DNA of 64,000 bases from Bettongia penicillata ogilbyi (lineage: Eukaryota > Chordata > Mammalia > Diprotodontia > Potoroidae). This document shows, one piece after another, positions 44,441-54,030 of this stretch. Each line of letters begins with the position of its first letter. The first letter of the stretch is position 1. Where the stretch lies: contig JAJHZJ010000008.1 of NCBI GenBank assembly GCA_023548195.1, positions 957,999 to 1,021,998 of the forward strand, in the 5' to 3' direction. The notes beneath the pieces were generated by a model. That model did not search any database. It worked only from the letters and a program-made list of their open reading frames with translations, and was not told where the DNA came from. The position numbers and the translations under genes were made by a program.

Positions 44441-44560
44441 ATCTATGGTCCCCTTTTCAGAAGAATGTTTTTAAATGGATAAAATAAAATACCTAGCATC
44501 ACAAAGGAGATGAATTATGTTGAATTACAGATATAATATTTTTGTCATCTGAATTCACAA
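44441..44560 (-). mobile_element. DNA-transposon-like repeat, partial
   Basis: 'ccccttttcagaagaatgtt', 'ttaaatggataaaataaaat', 'acctagcatcacaaagga' is the reverse of the 49,510 copy; the matching core is visible base for base. Confidence 0.65.
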
Positions 44561-44730
44561 ACCCAAAGGGTGCATGGACTCAGGTAAAGAATACCTGGTG
44601 TATCTTCTTTCAAAGTTCGTGTTGTCTCCTATGTCACCCTACTCATCAGCCCTCTCTTCTTGAGAGGACTTACAGTCTATACTTTTTAATTTACATATAT
44701 GTTGTGTTCAAGCTTGAGAGCAGGTGGCAG

Positions 44731-44752
44731 TGTGTGTGTGTGTGTGTGTGTA
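44731..44752. repeat. (TG)n microsatellite
   Basis: Eleven TG units. Confidence 0.9.
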
Positions 44753-44769
44753 TCTTTAGTATCTAGCAA

Positions 44770-45130
44770 AGGTTTTCATATACATTTCTCAAATATATTT
44801 CAAATGTCTACTGGGTGATCAGCCCTGGGTTAAACACACACAAAAAAGAATGACTCTCATTCTTAAGAAGTTTACAAAGTAGTTGGGAAGATAGACAAGG
44901 TGACAACAGAAAAAGAAGGGAAGGTTTTTTAGAGGAGATGGAATTTAAGCTGGACCTTGAAGGATGTGATAAAATATGAAGAGACTAAGAGGGCATTCCA
45001 GGCATAGGAAATGATGTGAGCAAAAGCAGAAAGGCAAGAAAGAATGGTGTGTTCAAGGGATAGTGAGTAGGATAATTTAACTGAAAAAAAAGAGTAAAAG
45101 ATGGTAGGGTCATTCAAGATGACAGGAAAG
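44770..45130 (-). mobile_element. L2 LINE fragment
   Basis: 'gtctactgggtgatcagccc', 'ttcttaagaagtttacaaag', 'agaggagatggaatttaagc', 'gagggcattccaggcatagg' are in reverse L2 order. A good copy. Confidence 0.8.
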
Positions 45131-45829
45131 ACAGAAATAAAAAAATCATCTCTTGATTCAGCAACCCTTTCAGTGAGTCAGAGCACCTATCCCGACTTCA
45201 TATACATGATGAAGGTGACATTTCACAAAACTTAATTAATTCAAGATTATTTTTCAATAAACTTTGTTTATTTCAATTTAGAAAACAAAAGCAAAAGTTG
45301 GAATCTCTTGCTTCAGTGATCTAAGTACAAAGATTTTCACAAGAAAAAATTATAATTGAATTAGGAAGGTCCTTTGTTTTTCTCTCTTTGGGGTGCTTTT
45401 CTTTTTTTTCTTTTAATTTTAACTTCCATTTCAGATTCTCTCCCTTTCTCCAACCCTTCCCCCACCCATTGAGAAGAAATGAAATATAACCATTTATACA
45501 TATGTAGTTTCTGCACTTTTCTTTTGCTCTAATTTTTCTAATTTCACTTTAGTAATTTTCGGTATTAGGTTTAAAAATATCAAGCATCATACAAAAGAAT
45601 TTGCACTGTTATCCTGAAATTCAAAGATGACAATCGAGTGAACTTCTCCATTCTGCCCCCACCACTCTCCCACCTCACCCCCCCATCCCCCCATTGAATG
45701 AATTTGATGCCAAAATGCTTGGTTACCTATCTACATGGTTAGGAAATGAGTTTTCAAAGACTCATAAAATTGTATTCCAAACTCATCCCATCTCCAAACA
45801 GCCATTTCTCTTGATAGCACCACCATCTT
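45131..45829. other. Unique DNA with a possible L1-UTR remnant
   Basis: 45,405-45,560 ('ttccatttcagattctctcc', 'cacccattgagaagaaatga') resembles reversed marsupial L1 3' UTR, but weakly. 45,655-45,690 is a C-rich run. Confidence 0.4.
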
Positions 45830-46540
45830 TCCAGCCACTCAGATTTACAAATTTGGAGTCACACTTGAACTTTTCTCTTTATTCTCATGCCTGATCATTT
45901 TTCAGTCTTGTCAATTTCTCCTTCACAACATCTTTCTCATCTGCTCCCTTTTCTCCTTATATGACCTCAAACCCTAGTTTAATGTTTGGTCACCCTTCAT
46001 CTGGACAACTGCAATAGCTTCCTGACCCCAGTTGCTCCCATTTCCAGACAATTCTCCTTCAGCTGACAAACCAATACTCCAAAAATACAAATCTGTCTGT
46101 CACTCCCACCCTCCCTCAGTGATCTTCAGTGGCTCCTACTTGCCTCTAAGATATAATACTCAATCCTCAAGCTAACATTTATAGCCCTCCATAGTCTGGT
46201 TTCCTACTATCTTTTTAGTGTTTTTGTTTTCTGTTTTTGTTTTTTATGATTCCTCCTCAAATGTTGCCAATTCTAATTCAAATATCCCACTAGCTCTTTC
46301 TCATACTTGACAGGTTATTTCTTGCCTCCATATTGTTGCACAAGTGGTTTCCCATATAAGGAAAGCCCTTTCTCCTTCCCTTTGCTTCACATAATCTCTA
46401 GTTTCTTACAAAACTAGGGATCGTATTGGACTCTGCTTCCAACACAACACTCGTATGCTCCATTTGTATTTTCTCCCTTTTTACTCCCATCCCTGGCACA
46501 GTGCCTTATTCACAATGCTTAATCAATGTCCATTGCAACA
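45830..46540 (+). mobile_element. L2 LINE, decayed ORF2 end and tail
   Basis: 'ttggagtcacacttgaactt', 'ctggacaactgcaatagctt', 'tcttcagtggctcctacttg', ending 'cctggcacagtgccttattc'. This is the same region of L2 as the 10,290 copy. A T-rich insert lies at about 46,215. Confidence 0.7.
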
Positions 46541-46564
46541 TTTCAAAATATGTGGGAAACATTA

Positions 46565-46785
46565 GAACTTTAGGATTAGAAGGATCTTTAAAAGTAAACT
46601 AATCCAACCTCCTGCCCAGTACATAAATTTCTTTCCTCCATGGCATCTCTGAGAAGGAATTTTCCAACTTTTGTTTGAGTATTTCCTCTTGAAACAGGAT
46701 ATTCCAAGTAAGATCCATTAGTATTGTGAATTTTCCAATACTCAGTAACTTCCTGCTAGACCTAGAAAATGCAAACACTTCTAGG
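46565..46785 (-). mobile_element. L3/CR1 3' end fragment
   Basis: 'ctttaggattagaaggatct', 'actaatccaacctcctgccc', 'ggcatctctgagaaggaatt'. Confidence 0.6.
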
Positions 46786-47159
46786 GTGAAGTAATGAAGA
46801 TTTATTACAAGATTTTTCATAGTTTGGGAGACATTAAATTCATTTCCTGGGGTTAATTTTTTTAGTTGCCTGTTTTGTGAGCTACATGTGTGTTTTCAGC
46901 ATAGAAAATAGGAATCCTAGGCCAACACACTCTTTGCCAGAATCTAATTCCTCAATCTCTCTTGCCTTTTGTTTCCATCTACCAAGTAGTCTATACACAA
47001 GTATTTTAAGGATAAAAAACACACCCCCCCCAATAAAGTCAAAGTCATTTTGTTTTCTATCCTGAAACAGTGTAAGAGGCAACTCTGAAGGTCTTTTCTT
47101 TCAATATACTCAAGAATTTCTTAAACATTGGACAGCTGAATATTTGTCAACTATCATTA
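46786..47159. other. Unique sequence
   Basis: No repeat recognised. A C9 run lies at about 47,024. Confidence 0.4.
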
Positions 47160-47639
47160 TATCATGCCAGTTAAGAGTGCAATGGCAAATGAATCCAAAT
47201 TCCCTGCCTTCTTTTCTCAGAATCTGTTTACAAAATGCTTCCTAAACACAGATGGAGGGAGCCCTTCCTGCCTGCACATATTAATTTGATTTTTTTTATT
47301 TATTTATGCACTTCTGATCTTTGTAACATTTTGTCCTTTGGCCTGACACCAAATCATTTTTTATACATGTCTTGTGGAAAGGTGGCCCTTGCCCTGCAGT
47401 TCTCTGCACCAATCCCTGATGCACACACATGCATTTTTTATTGTCCTCACATGTTGCTTAACAGTCGGTGTGATTACTGCTTTACAGCAGAGCAGATGGG
47501 TTCTTGCATAGCAGTGAAACAGATGAGATGCTCAAATCAATTGTTTTATCAACAATCAGTTGCAGATAAAAATCATTTTAATGAGAGAAATTAATGATGT
47601 TTGCAAACATGATGTTAATTAAAGAACATTGCTTAGGCT

Positions 47640-47640
<1 letters not shown>
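47160..47640. other. Candidate conserved non-coding element (left half)
   Basis: Repeat-free. Contains a FOX-type TGTTTAC (47,225-47,231), the 14-bp perfect palindrome ATGTTTGCAAACAT (47,597-47,610) and TTAATTAA (47,615-47,622). The 119-codon frame 47,235-47,594 gives no recognisable protein and has no splice support. I read the block as regulatory. Confidence 0.45.
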
Positions 47641-47645
<5 letters not shown>

Positions 47646-47713
<68 letters not shown>

Positions 47714-47747
47714 CTCTTTCTCTATCCCTCTCTCTCCTCTCTCTCTG
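47646..47747. repeat. (CT)n microsatellite
   Basis: About 100 bases of nearly pure CT, separating two conserved-looking blocks. The Ser/Leu frame over it is an artefact. Confidence 0.95.
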
Positions 47748-47749
47748 CA

Positions 47750-48520
47750 CATAATTTTTTGTTTCCCGCGACATCTTTCATTATTGACTCATGCCCCAAA
47801 GAAAAGGCGATTAAAATCTGCTTTTGTTTGATGTAGCTTTTATTGAAGAAAGAAATAGATCTTTCTGAAGCTTCCTGGTGAGATGAAAGTCTAATTATCT
47901 CCACAAATGAAAGGAAAAGCTTTAATTAGGCCTGTGCTGAATCTGCGCGCTGTGAATTTGTGCATTGTGATGGATGGAGCCCCCATCTCCTCAGTGACTG
48001 CGGTTGAAATAATGAAGGGAGAGGAGAGGTAACCTGCTCCCATGATTCAGCTGGCAGAGTGGAGGTGGAGGTACACCTGTGTTGTGAGAGAGTGCCCAGA
48101 GCAGCTGCCACAGGCCATGTTTGAGCACAGAGCATTGGGCTGTTTTACAGTCTCCCTCTGAGCTTTGATCTCTTGCAGACAGCAGGGATCCTAACAAATC
48201 AAGCTTTTCATGTTTCACTCAGTTTCATTCGCTTTAGCCCCACCATTCACACTCGAACTCCAAAGAGGATGGATAAAATATTGTCTTTTTCTGAAGCAAT
48301 TAATGATCAGCAGCTGACGTGATTGAAGTGGGTATTATGCCTTACATGCGGTATTTGGAGGGTGACCGTGGGGAGGAGGCTAACGGGGGAAAAATGAATT
48401 ATTTAGCTATCTCACTGTTTACCCCTCTGTTTATGATTTTAATAACCTTTTGAGCACAGTACTTGACTTTATGTGTTTTCACTTTGGGTGGTGCTCCCAT
48501 GTCCACCCTGGCAAGAAAGA
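47750..48520. other. Candidate conserved non-coding element (right half)
   Basis: 770 repeat-free bases with intact-looking motifs: CTAATTA (47,891), TAATTA (47,923-47,928), SOX-like CATTGTG (47,963-47,969), and CAGCTG overlapping TGACGTGA (48,311-48,322). It includes rare CpGs ('tctgcgcgctgtgaattt'). No sustained frame. The strongest enhancer-like block in the window. Confidence 0.5.
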
Positions 48521-48829
48521 AAGAAAGGTGACATTCCTAGATAGTTTTATACAACTAATAGCCCCTTGAGGGAAATCTAAATGATGATAAATACAATTGG
48601 ATCCCTGATTTTATCCCATTTTTATTGTGTTTCTCGCTGCTTGCTCTATCTTTACGTAGTCCAGCTGATCTCAAGAAGGTCAAACCGTTACTTGTTCAAA
48701 TTGCTTGGTGCTAACATCCATTCCAGTAAACAATGAAGCACCTTTGACAAGGACAAGCAAGGGATTTTTCACACACCTTTGGGGAAGGGATAACAACAGA
48801 AATGAAAAAGGAGTTAGGATCTTGTGGAG
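48521..48829. other. Unique sequence
   Basis: Continues the repeat-free region with less distinctive content. Confidence 0.4.
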
Positions 48830-48990
48830 AGAACTGGGAACCGGTCATCTGGCATCTGAATCACTAATCCCTGAAGTTCGACCTTGGCCAAATGAGTATC
48901 TATTTCTCTGGACCTTAACTTTGCCATCTTTAAAATGAGAGGGATTTCCTGCATCTCTCAGGTTCCTTCCAGTGCCAAAATCCTATGGGC
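48830..48990 (+). mobile_element. MIR-related SINE
   Basis: 'cctgaagttcgaccttggcc', 'ccatctttaaaatgagaggg', 'cttccagtgccaaaatccta': the 3' body of the variant type. Confidence 0.65.
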
Positions 48991-49032
48991 TATGATGGAT
49001 TTCTAACATTCCTTCCAACTCTAAAATTCCAT

Positions 49033-49235
49033 GGTGGAGTGGCAAGAGTGTTCGATTGGAAGTCAGGAGGTCTGGGTCAGGGCCCAGCTTTACCATTTGC
49101 TATGTAGATGACAGTGGGCAGAGTCATTCAGCCTGACTCAGTTTTACTTTCCTCATTTCCACAGAGAAGTGGCCAGACCAGTTGGTTGCTGGTGTGTCTT
49201 CAAGATCTAAATCCCTTATGTTTCTATGAACAGTT
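49033..49235 (+). mobile_element. MIR-related SINE
   Basis: 'tggtggagtggcaagagtgt', 'gaagtcaggaggtctgggtc', 'ttttactttcctcatttcca', 'cccttatgtttctatgaac'. In tandem with the previous one, same type and strand. Confidence 0.7.
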
Positions 49236-49509
49236 TCTAAGCCTTAAGATCCTATGACATATAAGTAATAAACAGCATATTAATTTTCCTCTGTACCTTT
49301 TCCTTTCCCCAGGAGAGTCCATATTGTCAAGGAATGATTACAAATATAATCCTAGAAACAAGCAAAAAAATTATCTTCAAAATTTGGGACAAAAATTAAA
49401 TGAAAATGTGATGTAATAGTTTAAGTTCCTGTAAAAAAGAGATTGATTGGGGATGGATAAATAGGGCGGTTAGATTTTAGGAGTCTCTGAATTTAGATAT
49501 AGGTTAAAT
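49236..49509. other. Unique sequence
   Basis: Nothing recognised. Confidence 0.4.
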
Positions 49510-49640
49510 ACACGTTTTCCCTCAGTAATCCTATGTATTTTATTTTATGAATTTAAAAACATTATTCTGAAAAGAGGTCCATAGGACATTACCAGACTAT
49601 CAAGCATTCCATGATAGAAACAAGATTAAGAGCACTTGCT
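49510..49640 (+). mobile_element. DNA-transposon-like repeat, partial
   Basis: 'cctatgtattttattttatg', 'aatttaaaaacattattctg', 'aggtccataggacattacca', ending 'caagattaagagcact'. It shares its core with the copies at 40,612, 44,441 and 53,157. Confidence 0.65.
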
Positions 49641-51087
49641 ACAGAGAAAGATGCCACATGAAAATCAGTTTAGTTACCCCAAGGAAACATATAGTTCATG
49701 CAGTTATACAATAGGTTAAAAGCATAAAATTGCTCAGAGAACTGAGTAAACTGATAAAGAGATAGTATAGGTTCTGCTTTTTGTATGTGAGAAGTAAAAC
49801 AGGAGTTGGAATTTTTTTTTATTCCACTCTTTAAAGGGTCTCCTAAAATTTATCGGTCCCTATTTTTGTGATTCATAAACTTTTGATTAATTTCTGACAT
49901 TCATACAAAAAGAAGTGCCTTTAACTCTCTGTACTTGATATATTTTCCTTTTACTCCCAAACCTACTTTTCCCCCTCATACTGAGAAACAATTTCCACTT
50001 TACCTTTAGTAAATTTTTGATTACTACCTCTAAGCAGGAGGGATGACACATCAGAACCAATGGTTGAACTTAACAAAGGTGGCCAGGGATGAGGATCGCA
50101 CTTCAGAATGGGAAAGTTTCTATCGCAGAATGTAATAGCTGCTAAAACAAGGAGAAGTGTACCCCTAAGAATGCCCAGTGAGGAAGCAATTTAGAAAGTT
50201 ACTAAGAGGGGCACGCTTGTCTAAAGAAGGCAGAAATGGATTAGGGCTGAGAAAAATAAATGAGCAAATTCAGAGGCATCACAGGAGAACAGGAAAGCCT
50301 CATCATTTGGCAATTTGTGTCAGTAGAGCACACGGCTCCAGAGTTAGATAAAACTACAAGAGAGTACCGGAGAACAGATGCGACCAAGCCCTCTAATTAA
50401 ATGCTCACTTTCCTCCTTTCAAGCTTTATCTGCTTCAACATTCAATTTCATTCTTTCAGGCTCAGCATCATTTTCTCCATATGTGAGTTCAATAATGTTA
50501 TAAATGTGCTTTCTCATGTGGGTGTGTATACATTGCTCATTATATAGAGTAGGAATGAGAGAGTGGTGGCTTAGGGGCTTTACAAAGCATCAAAAACATA
50601 TATGAGGTTATATATGATATATTGGTGCTTAATTTTCAAAGAAGAAAAGCTTTTAACACTGTGTTTTTAAACCATTATTCTTATCTTGAAGAGTCTAAAT
50701 GTATACAACCAATATTGAGTTATCCACAATAATATTGGGCAATTGTGAATGACCTTTAAATGAGAAAGGGAAAAAAAAAGTTGAGGGGGGTCAGGCAATG
50801 TTCAAAGGAGAGAGGCAAGTTTCTTATGAATTAATTTGGAGGTTAATGGATGATTCTTGGTGATGTCTGGACAATTATGGAGAACTAAAAGGATGTGCTA
50901 CTAGGCTGCAGGGACAGGGGATAAGCAAATCTTTATTTTTTTTTTTAAAGAGGAAGGTTTAGCTCAATGTTCCTTCCTGAAAAACTCTATATCCCATTAG
51001 TAAGAAGATAGTTGGTAAGCATATAGATAGTGGGGATCCACCATGGTCCTATGAACCAGCATAGGTATATGCCGCACTAATTTTATT
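49641..51087. other. 1.4-kb unique stretch; 50,040-50,530 conserved-looking
   Basis: No interspersed repeat recognised. 50,040-50,530 has even composition with 'gaccaagccctctaattaaa' (50,383) and several rare CpGs. The remainder is AT-rich. Confidence 0.4.
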
Positions 51088-51185
51088 CATCTATCTAGCT
51101 ATCCATTTATTTCTTTATCTATTGATCTATCAATCTACTTGGCTGTTTGCCTGGCTATCTGTATGTCTGGCTGGCCTTCTATCTG
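51088..51185. repeat. Degenerate (TCTA)n/(CTGG)n tract
   Basis: Tetranucleotide TCTA/TCAA/TATC words pass into CTGGC words. An old microsatellite. Confidence 0.7.
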
Positions 51186-51289
51186 CCAAAGTGTCAGGAT
51201 TACTAGACTAGTGCATTAAGAGAATTTTATAACTATAGTAAATGTATCCAAATTTTAGCATAGCTAGATGGTAGTTTTAGAATTTGTTA

Positions 51290-51605
51290 AATTACTAGAC
51301 AAGAACTATGGAGTCTGAATGTAGATTGAAGCATACTATTTTCACCTTATTTTGTTTTGTTTTCTCCTTTTAGTTTCTCCCTTTTGTTCCAATTGTTTTT
51401 TTACAACATAACTAATATGGAAATATATTTAATATGATTGTACATGTATAACCTATATCAGATTGCTTCCCTTCTTGGGGAGGAGGAAGGGGAATGAGGA
51501 AGGAAGAAAAATGTTTGGAACTCAAAATCTAATAAGAGTGAATGTTGAAAACTTTCTTTATATACAATTGGAAAAAAATACTATTTAAAAAAAACAATGA
51601 TTAAT
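51290..51605 (+). mobile_element. L1 LINE 3' UTR
   Basis: 'aactatggagtctgaatgta', 'gattgaagcatactattttc', 'gaaggggaatgaggaaggaa', 'gaatgttgaaaactttcttt', then an A-rich tail. Typical marsupial L1 3' UTR with no ORF2. Confidence 0.85.
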
Positions 51606-51639
51606 GAATTGGTATTCAGTTGAAGGGACATCTTAAGTG

Positions 51640-52880
51640 GAGTGACTGAGTGGCCTAAATTTGGCCCTGTGGTGTTAGACATTTTTAAATTACTTCTATG
51701 AAGATTTAGATGACTTGTTTATCAAATTTTTAGATGACACTAAGTTTGTAGGAATAGCTATCATTGGCAGAGCACAGAATCAGGATATATAAACATCTAA
51801 ATAGGTGGAAATAAATGGTCATACGTTGTGAGCTTAAATTTTAGTGATAGGAAATCAAACATAAAATGTACCATTACATAAAATTACTTGGATTCAAACA
51901 CAACTCCATAACTATAAGTATTGACAAGATTTGTTTTTAATGATTCTGTCTTGTGGAGGTTGCCACCCCCACTATCAGAACAACATTTTCTAATCTTTAG
52001 CCCCTTAATTCGAGCAGCATATCTCCAATTCTCTACAATTTTCCACTGAATACCTAAAGTAACCCATTAACTCCCCAGAAAAATTCACATAAGACTTATT
52101 ATATTTGAGTATTGCTTCTATTTGAGTATTGGTCCATATCACATTGTTTTCTTGTGAATTTCTGGGTGGCATTTGTGGTATTGACTGTCAATAGCAGAAT
52201 ACTATTCTAGTGGAAATTATAGAACTATTTCCTAGAATTTTAACTACGTTGTTCCAATGTTTTTATTTTTTCCTTAATGACATAATAACCACCAGTGAAA
52301 ATTTATTTAATCAATCATAAACATTTATTAAGTGCCTGCTGTGTGCCAGACACATTGCTAAACAATAAGGATACATAAAGAAGCAAAAATTAATCCCTTT
52401 TCTCAAGGAGTTTATAATCTAATGGAATTTTTTTATCCTTATTGACCCAGGAACCAAAGGGGTCGTAAAGAATCACCCAACAAGCATTTCTTTAGCAGCT
52501 GCTATGTGACAGGAAGAATGGTGAGAAAAAAATGGAAACTGCTTCTCAGACGTCTTCATCAATATTTTAATTATAAAAATTGGTTGCAAGAACTGGACAT
52601 TTTTATCCTACCTAAAAAGGCATAGGACGTTGATTATTAGTTTCAAGCATTTGAAGGATTTTCATATGGTCAAGGCAATAAGTTCTAACTGGAAGTTTCA
52701 GATTGTTTATTTTGGCTTAATATAAGAAAACAATTACACTAATATTTAGAAAGGTTCAAAGGTCAACTAAGCTTAAAAGATAATGGGATTCCTATCACCT
52801 GAAGCCTTCAGAGAGAGATTGGATAGCCATTTGTCAGGAACATTGTACGATGTAAGTATGTGTTGAGTTTGACGTCTCAG
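51640..52880 (+). mobile_element. L3/CR1 LINE, decayed RT end and 3' region
   Basis: 51,640-51,905 ('tttttagatgacactaagtt', 'taggtggaaataaatggtca') matches the CR1 reverse-transcriptase region just after the catalytic ADD segment. 52,590-52,880 ('catttgaaggattttcatat', 'cttcagagagagattggata', 'gccatttgtcaggaacattg') is the 3' end. The frame is destroyed. An L2 fragment lies between. Confidence 0.65.
52310..52430 (-). mobile_element. L2 LINE 3' end within L3
   Basis: 'cataaacatttattaagtgc', 'ctgctgtgtgccagacacat', 'tctcaaggagtttataatct'. A well preserved tail. Confidence 0.8.
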
Positions 52881-52889
52881 GAAATATTA

Positions 52890-53150
52890 ATAATAATGTG
52901 GTAATAACCAACCTTTATATAATTCTTACTATGTGCCAAGCACTTTGTCATTATTATCTCACTGTATCCTCATCATAGTTCTGGAAGATAGATTCAGTTT
53001 TTGTCATCCATGATCTGCAGTTGAGCAAACTGAAACAAACCTTTTCAGTTATTTGTCCAGGGCTGCATAACTAGTAAGTTTCTGAGGCTGGATTTGAACT
53101 ATCGCCTGCCAAAATGTCTTCTGGCCCTAAGTACTAGTGCTCTTTCTATC
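52890..53150 (-). mobile_element. MIR SINE
   Basis: 'cttactatgtgccaagcact', 'tgtccagggctgcataacta', 'gaggctggatttgaactatc'. Confidence 0.8.
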
Positions 53151-53156
53151 ATACAT

Positions 53157-53327
53157 GGTGTTCTTAATCTGGAGGTCATAAACTTGTTCTTTTTCTTATA
53201 TATTTTGATAACTGTGTTTTAATGAAATTGATTTTTTGGCAATCTTGTATATTTTTATTTCTTGACTTTAAAACATAGAAGGAGTTATAGGTTTTACCAG
53301 TTTGGCAAAGGGTTAAGAATTCTTGAC
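53157..53327 (+). mobile_element. DNA-transposon-like repeat with terminal inverted ends
   Basis: Starts 'tgttcttaatctggaggtca' and ends 'gcaaagggttaagaattctt'. GTTCTTAA and TTAAGAAT at the ends are inverted. The core 'gcaatcttgtatatttttat' matches the 49,510 copy. About 170 bp, the most complete of four copies. Confidence 0.65.
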
Positions 53328-53599
53328 CTACACCATGGTTTTTTAGCAAAATATTTTATTACCAGTAAAATGGTTTTAAAAAAGTGACCATAGGGTCAGG
53401 TCATTTTAATTACTCAAGATGTGAGTATTTCTATTGTAACATTATAAACAAACAGTTGAATGAATGTTAGAGGAAACATCAAAATATTCAGTTTCCATAT
53501 AAACAAATTCTTTAAACTCATTTCAAGTCAATTTTAAAATAAAAAGTATACAAGATGGCTCTCTAGCTCTCTTTTTTTTCTTGACAACTCACCACATAC
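53328..53599. other. Unique sequence
   Basis: Nothing recognised. Confidence 0.4.
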
Positions 53600-53736
53600 T
53601 TGACCTCCAACTGGGCACTCTGACTCTTCCCCAAAGGCACCAGACATTTTGCTGGCGTGAGTACTCTATATCTATCCTGACTCAGTCCCACTATGCTGTT
53701 CTGTATTCATGTTCATGCTGTTGTTCTGCTTCTACA

Positions 53737-53775
<39 letters not shown>

Positions 53776-54030
53776 CAGTTCCTGAAGTTTCCATCTTTAC
53801 CTCTGGGAACTGTACCCCAATCAACACTGTCATTCCTGGAAAAGATGATCAGTCAATTACCTTTTGATTCTACTTACCATCCCTGTTGTGACTTCAGCCC
53901 TGCTTGAGGTGCATTGTCTTCTGCTTCTCGAATATAAGTTCTCTGAGGGCAGAGGGTATTTTGTTTTTTTGTATTTGAATCTCCTTCCCTTAGTATAGTA
54001 GCAGGCACATGATAAATATTCATTCTTTCA
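53600..54030 (+). mobile_element. L2-like LINE with (CA)n insertion
   Basis: 53,930-54,030 is a clear L2 tail ('aatataagttctctgagggc', 'gtagcaggcacatgataaat'). The upstream part is pyrimidine-rich and probably L2 3' region. A (CA)n run occupies 53,733-53,774. Confidence 0.55.
53733..53774. repeat. (CA)n microsatellite
   Basis: About 20 CA units with one TA interruption. Confidence 0.95.

Noticed and set aside
44130..44474. 114-codon plus-strand frame
   Set aside because: Starts in an L2 fragment and ends in a DNA-transposon-like repeat, so it is a mosaic of repeats.
47235..47594. 119-codon plus-strand frame
   Set aside because: Sits in a conserved-looking block but shows no recognisable domain, no good splice sites at its edges and a Cys/His-rich composition without pattern. 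More likely chance in regulatory DNA.
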